From: a bacterium UBA3756
GTDB taxonomy: Bacteria > Bacteroidota > Bacteroidia > Bacteroidales > Bacteroidaceae
DNA length: 7,819 nt
Direction: 5' to 3'
Assembly (NCBI GenBank): GCA_002371695.1
Contig: DFGG01000155.1
Location: forward strand, 1 to 7,819
The translations under genes and the position numbers were made by a program. Position 1 is the first letter of the stretch, and every line of letters starts with the position of its first letter. Positions 6,241 through 7,819 of the stretch are shown here, in pieces. The notes below the pieces were generated by a model. It worked only from the letters and a program-made list of their open reading frames with translations. It was not told the origin of the DNA and searched no databases.

Positions 6241-7220
6241 TTAATTATCAGCGACATGCCAGGACGCAGACCGTCGAGCTTCTCCACGGGGCGGGCCTTC
6301 ACCTCAAAGGTTTTCAAGTCATACTGCCCAGTGGCCTTCGTGGCTTTCCACACAGCATACGAGCCCTGATCCTTCAAGTAGTACACCTTCATCTTGATTT
6401 CCTTATTGAAGGCGGGCACGAAAGCCGTCAGCTCAGAACCGACCTTCAGGTCGTTGAGCTGATCCTCACGCACATTAAACGTACCCCACATATCGTTCAT
6501 CATCGAGATCGACATGATGGGCGACCCGGTGCCAACGAGCTCACCCACCTTCGGGTAGATGTCGCTCACCTCACCGTCCATCTGTGCGGTCTGCACCGTC
6601 TCGTGGATATAGCTGTTCACTTCCTGCACGGCACCGCGGGCACGTCCCACCTGAGCGGCAGCAGCCAGCTTGTCCTCCATTCGGGCACCGTTGACGGCCA
6701 TGTCGTACTGGCTCTGGGCAGCCTTCATCTGAGCCTCCATCGCCTTATATGTAGCATACACCTCGTCACGCTTCTGCGCACTGACTACGCCCTCGTCGAA
6801 GAGGCGCTGGATGCGCTGATACGACTTCTCAGCCACCTCGAAACCTGCCTTCGCCTGCTGATACACGGAGAAGGCACCCTGGATCTGCTCCTTGCGGGCA
6901 CCGTTCTGCGCCTTCAGCTCCAAGGCCGAGGCTGCATTCTCAGCACTGCGGGCCTGCTCCATCTTGGCCCTAACCTCAGGGGCATCGAGGATGGCCAGCG
7001 TATCACCGGCCTTCACGAAGTCACCCTCCTTGACACGAATCTCGAGGATACGCCCGGGCACCTTGCTCGATACGCGGTATTCGCTCACCTCCACCTGTCC
7101 CTGGATGATGTCCGGGTCACGGTCGAGGGCCAGGAAGCCGATAGCGGCAACGATTATCACAACCGCCACAAATCCGAGGACGGCATACAAAATATTGGTG
7201 TGTTGAGTTCTTGCTGACAT
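6237..7220 (-). CDS. HlyD-family periplasmic adaptor (membrane fusion protein)
   Basis: This 327-residue protein bridges an inner-membrane exporter and a TolC-like channel. A membrane anchor lies at residues about 10-32. The first half of a lipoyl/biotinyl-like domain follows at about 44-82 (VSSKVPGRILEIRVKEGDFV, then AGDTLAILDAPE), then an alpha-helical hairpin rich in A, E, K and Q (about 83-205), the second lipoyl half (about 207-240, DGEVSDIYPKVGELVGTGSP) and a beta-barrel region to the end (RPGMSLIIK). It resembles YbhG/YhiI- and EmrA-type adaptors. The ATG is 6 bp after the TolC gene stop, so translation is probably coupled. The stop TGA is within a heptanucleotide repeat. The hairpin would be expected to dock on the TolC-like protein encoded next to it. 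The transported substrate cannot be told from the sequence. Confidence 0.95.
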   Translation of the reverse strand: MSARTQHTNILYAVLGFVAVVIIVAAIGFLALDRDPDIIQGQVEVSEYRVSSKVPGRILEIRVKEGDFVKAGDTLAILDAPEVRAKMEQARSAENAASALELKAQNGARKEQIQGAFSVYQQAKAGFEVAEKSYQRIQRLFDEGVVSAQKRDEVYATYKAMEAQMKAAQSQYDMAVNGARMEDKLAAAAQVGRARGAVQEVNSYIHETVQTAQMDGEVSDIYPKVGELVGTGSPIMSISMMNDMWGTFNVREDQLNDLKVGSELTAFVPAFNKEIKMKVYYLKDQGSYAVWKATKATGQYDLKTFEVKARPVEKLDGLRPGMSLIIK

Positions 7221-7226
7221 AATGGT

Positions 7227-7819
7227 TTAATATAATGTGCCAAGCGACTTCTGAAGGTCTACCTGACTGAGTTTAACATCTATTTCTGCATCTATTTTCT
7301 GCGACTGTGCCTGCAGCCAGGCTGTCTGCGCCTCCATCACAGTAGTGGGAGTGATGACACCCTCCTGGAATCCGAGGTTGGCCGTGCGCAGGTTCTCCTC
7401 CGCCCGCTCGATGTTCGACTGTGCCATCGTGAGCTTTTTGTTGGCCTCCTCCACGCGGAAGGTGTTCTGGTTCACCTGTAGTTCTATCAGTTCGCGCGCT
7501 TCCTGCCGCTCCAGTTCGGCAATAGCAGTGGCACCCTTCGAGGCACGCACCTTATACATCACGTCGCCCCAGTTCCAGATGGGCACACGCACCAGTACGC
7601 CCACATTCCAGAAACCGCGGAATTTCCTTTCAAACGAGTTGAACAAGCTGGGATTGGTCACCGCATAGCCTCCTGTGAGTGCCACCATCGGCAGATTGCC
7701 GGCTTTCAGCACATTCGTCAGTTGTCGGCTCAGCTTCACACCGCTCTCCAGCATCTTCAGCTCCGGACGGTTCTCCACGGCAGCCTCCACGTCAAGCTTA
7801 GGCGTGAGTGACACCACGG
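7227..7819 (-). CDS. TolC-family outer-membrane efflux protein, C-terminal part (partial)
   Basis: About 196 residues of the C-terminal half are present; the gene starts beyond the right edge, so the GTG codons near 7812-7817 are internal and should not be taken as starts. The fragment shows the second repeat of an outer-membrane efflux protein: a helix with ENRPELKMLESGVKLSRQ, a beta-strand region (VALTGGYAVTNPSLF, then FWNVGVLVRVPIWNWGD), and a long helical pair with LQVNQNTFRVEEANKKL, AEENLRTANLGFQEGVITP and a final LQKSLGTLY. The GFxEGVI and TAWLQAQ segments are typical of TolC-like tunnels. As the most upstream visible gene of the operon it would give the outer-membrane exit for the HlyD adaptor and two permeases. 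The operon promoter and any regulator lie outside the window. Confidence 0.95.
   Translation of the reverse strand, partial: VVSLTPKLDVEAAVENRPELKMLESGVKLSRQLTNVLKAGNLPMVALTGGYAVTNPSLFNSFERKFRGFWNVGVLVRVPIWNWGDVMYKVRASKGATAIAELERQEARELIELQVNQNTFRVEEANKKLTMAQSNIERAEENLRTANLGFQEGVITPTTVMEAQTAWLQAQSQKIDAEIDVKLSQVDLQKSLGTLY

Noticed and set aside
6603..7217. Plus-strand open frame of 204 codons opposite the adaptor gene
   Set aside because: The translation is rich in L and H and mirrors the coiled-coil codons of the HlyD gene; there is no start context or family resemblance.

Overview
The window looks like chromosomal DNA from a member of the Bacteroidales, most likely a Prevotella-like organism. 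The evidence is protein families and sequence style: a BspA-type leucine-rich-repeat protein, a short FISUMP-domain secreted protein, a Bacteroidetes-type Mrp ATPase, and a TolC/HlyD/two-permease export operon of the kind common in this phylum. Start sites have A/T-rich leaders and no clear Shine-Dalgarno sequence, which is usual for Bacteroidetes. The genus is an inference; no rRNA or marker gene is present to settle it.

Left part (1-3762, + strand): the 3' end of a gene that resembles trmB (tRNA m7G46 methyltransferase); a 576-residue secreted LRR protein made of about 19 units of 22-24 residues; mrp, an Fe-S cluster carrier/scaffold ATPase with an N-terminal MIP18-like domain; and a 222-residue secreted FISUMP protein. 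The genes follow one another with gaps of 20, 19 and 42 bp and could be one transcript. A strong hairpin plus T-run at 3748-3791 ends this group and overlaps the last stop codon.

Right part (3800-7819, - strand): an export operon read from right to left. It holds the C-terminal part of a TolC-like outer-membrane channel (its start lies beyond the window), an HlyD-type periplasmic adaptor, and two ABC-2-type membrane permeases. The genes are 6 bp apart, 24 bp apart and overlapping by 17 bp, so co-translation is likely. Together they would form an envelope-spanning export channel. No ABC ATPase is encoded in the visible part of the operon. The operon converges on the + strand group across a short 37-bp gap.

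I did not find a clearly new biological system. The points most worth checking are the ATPase-less permease pair, a heptanucleotide repeat tract that links the adaptor stop codon to a GTG start of the first permease, the absence of the usual CxxC cluster-binding motif in Mrp, and internal duplications in the LRR gene. There is no gene-free stretch longer than 300 bases.
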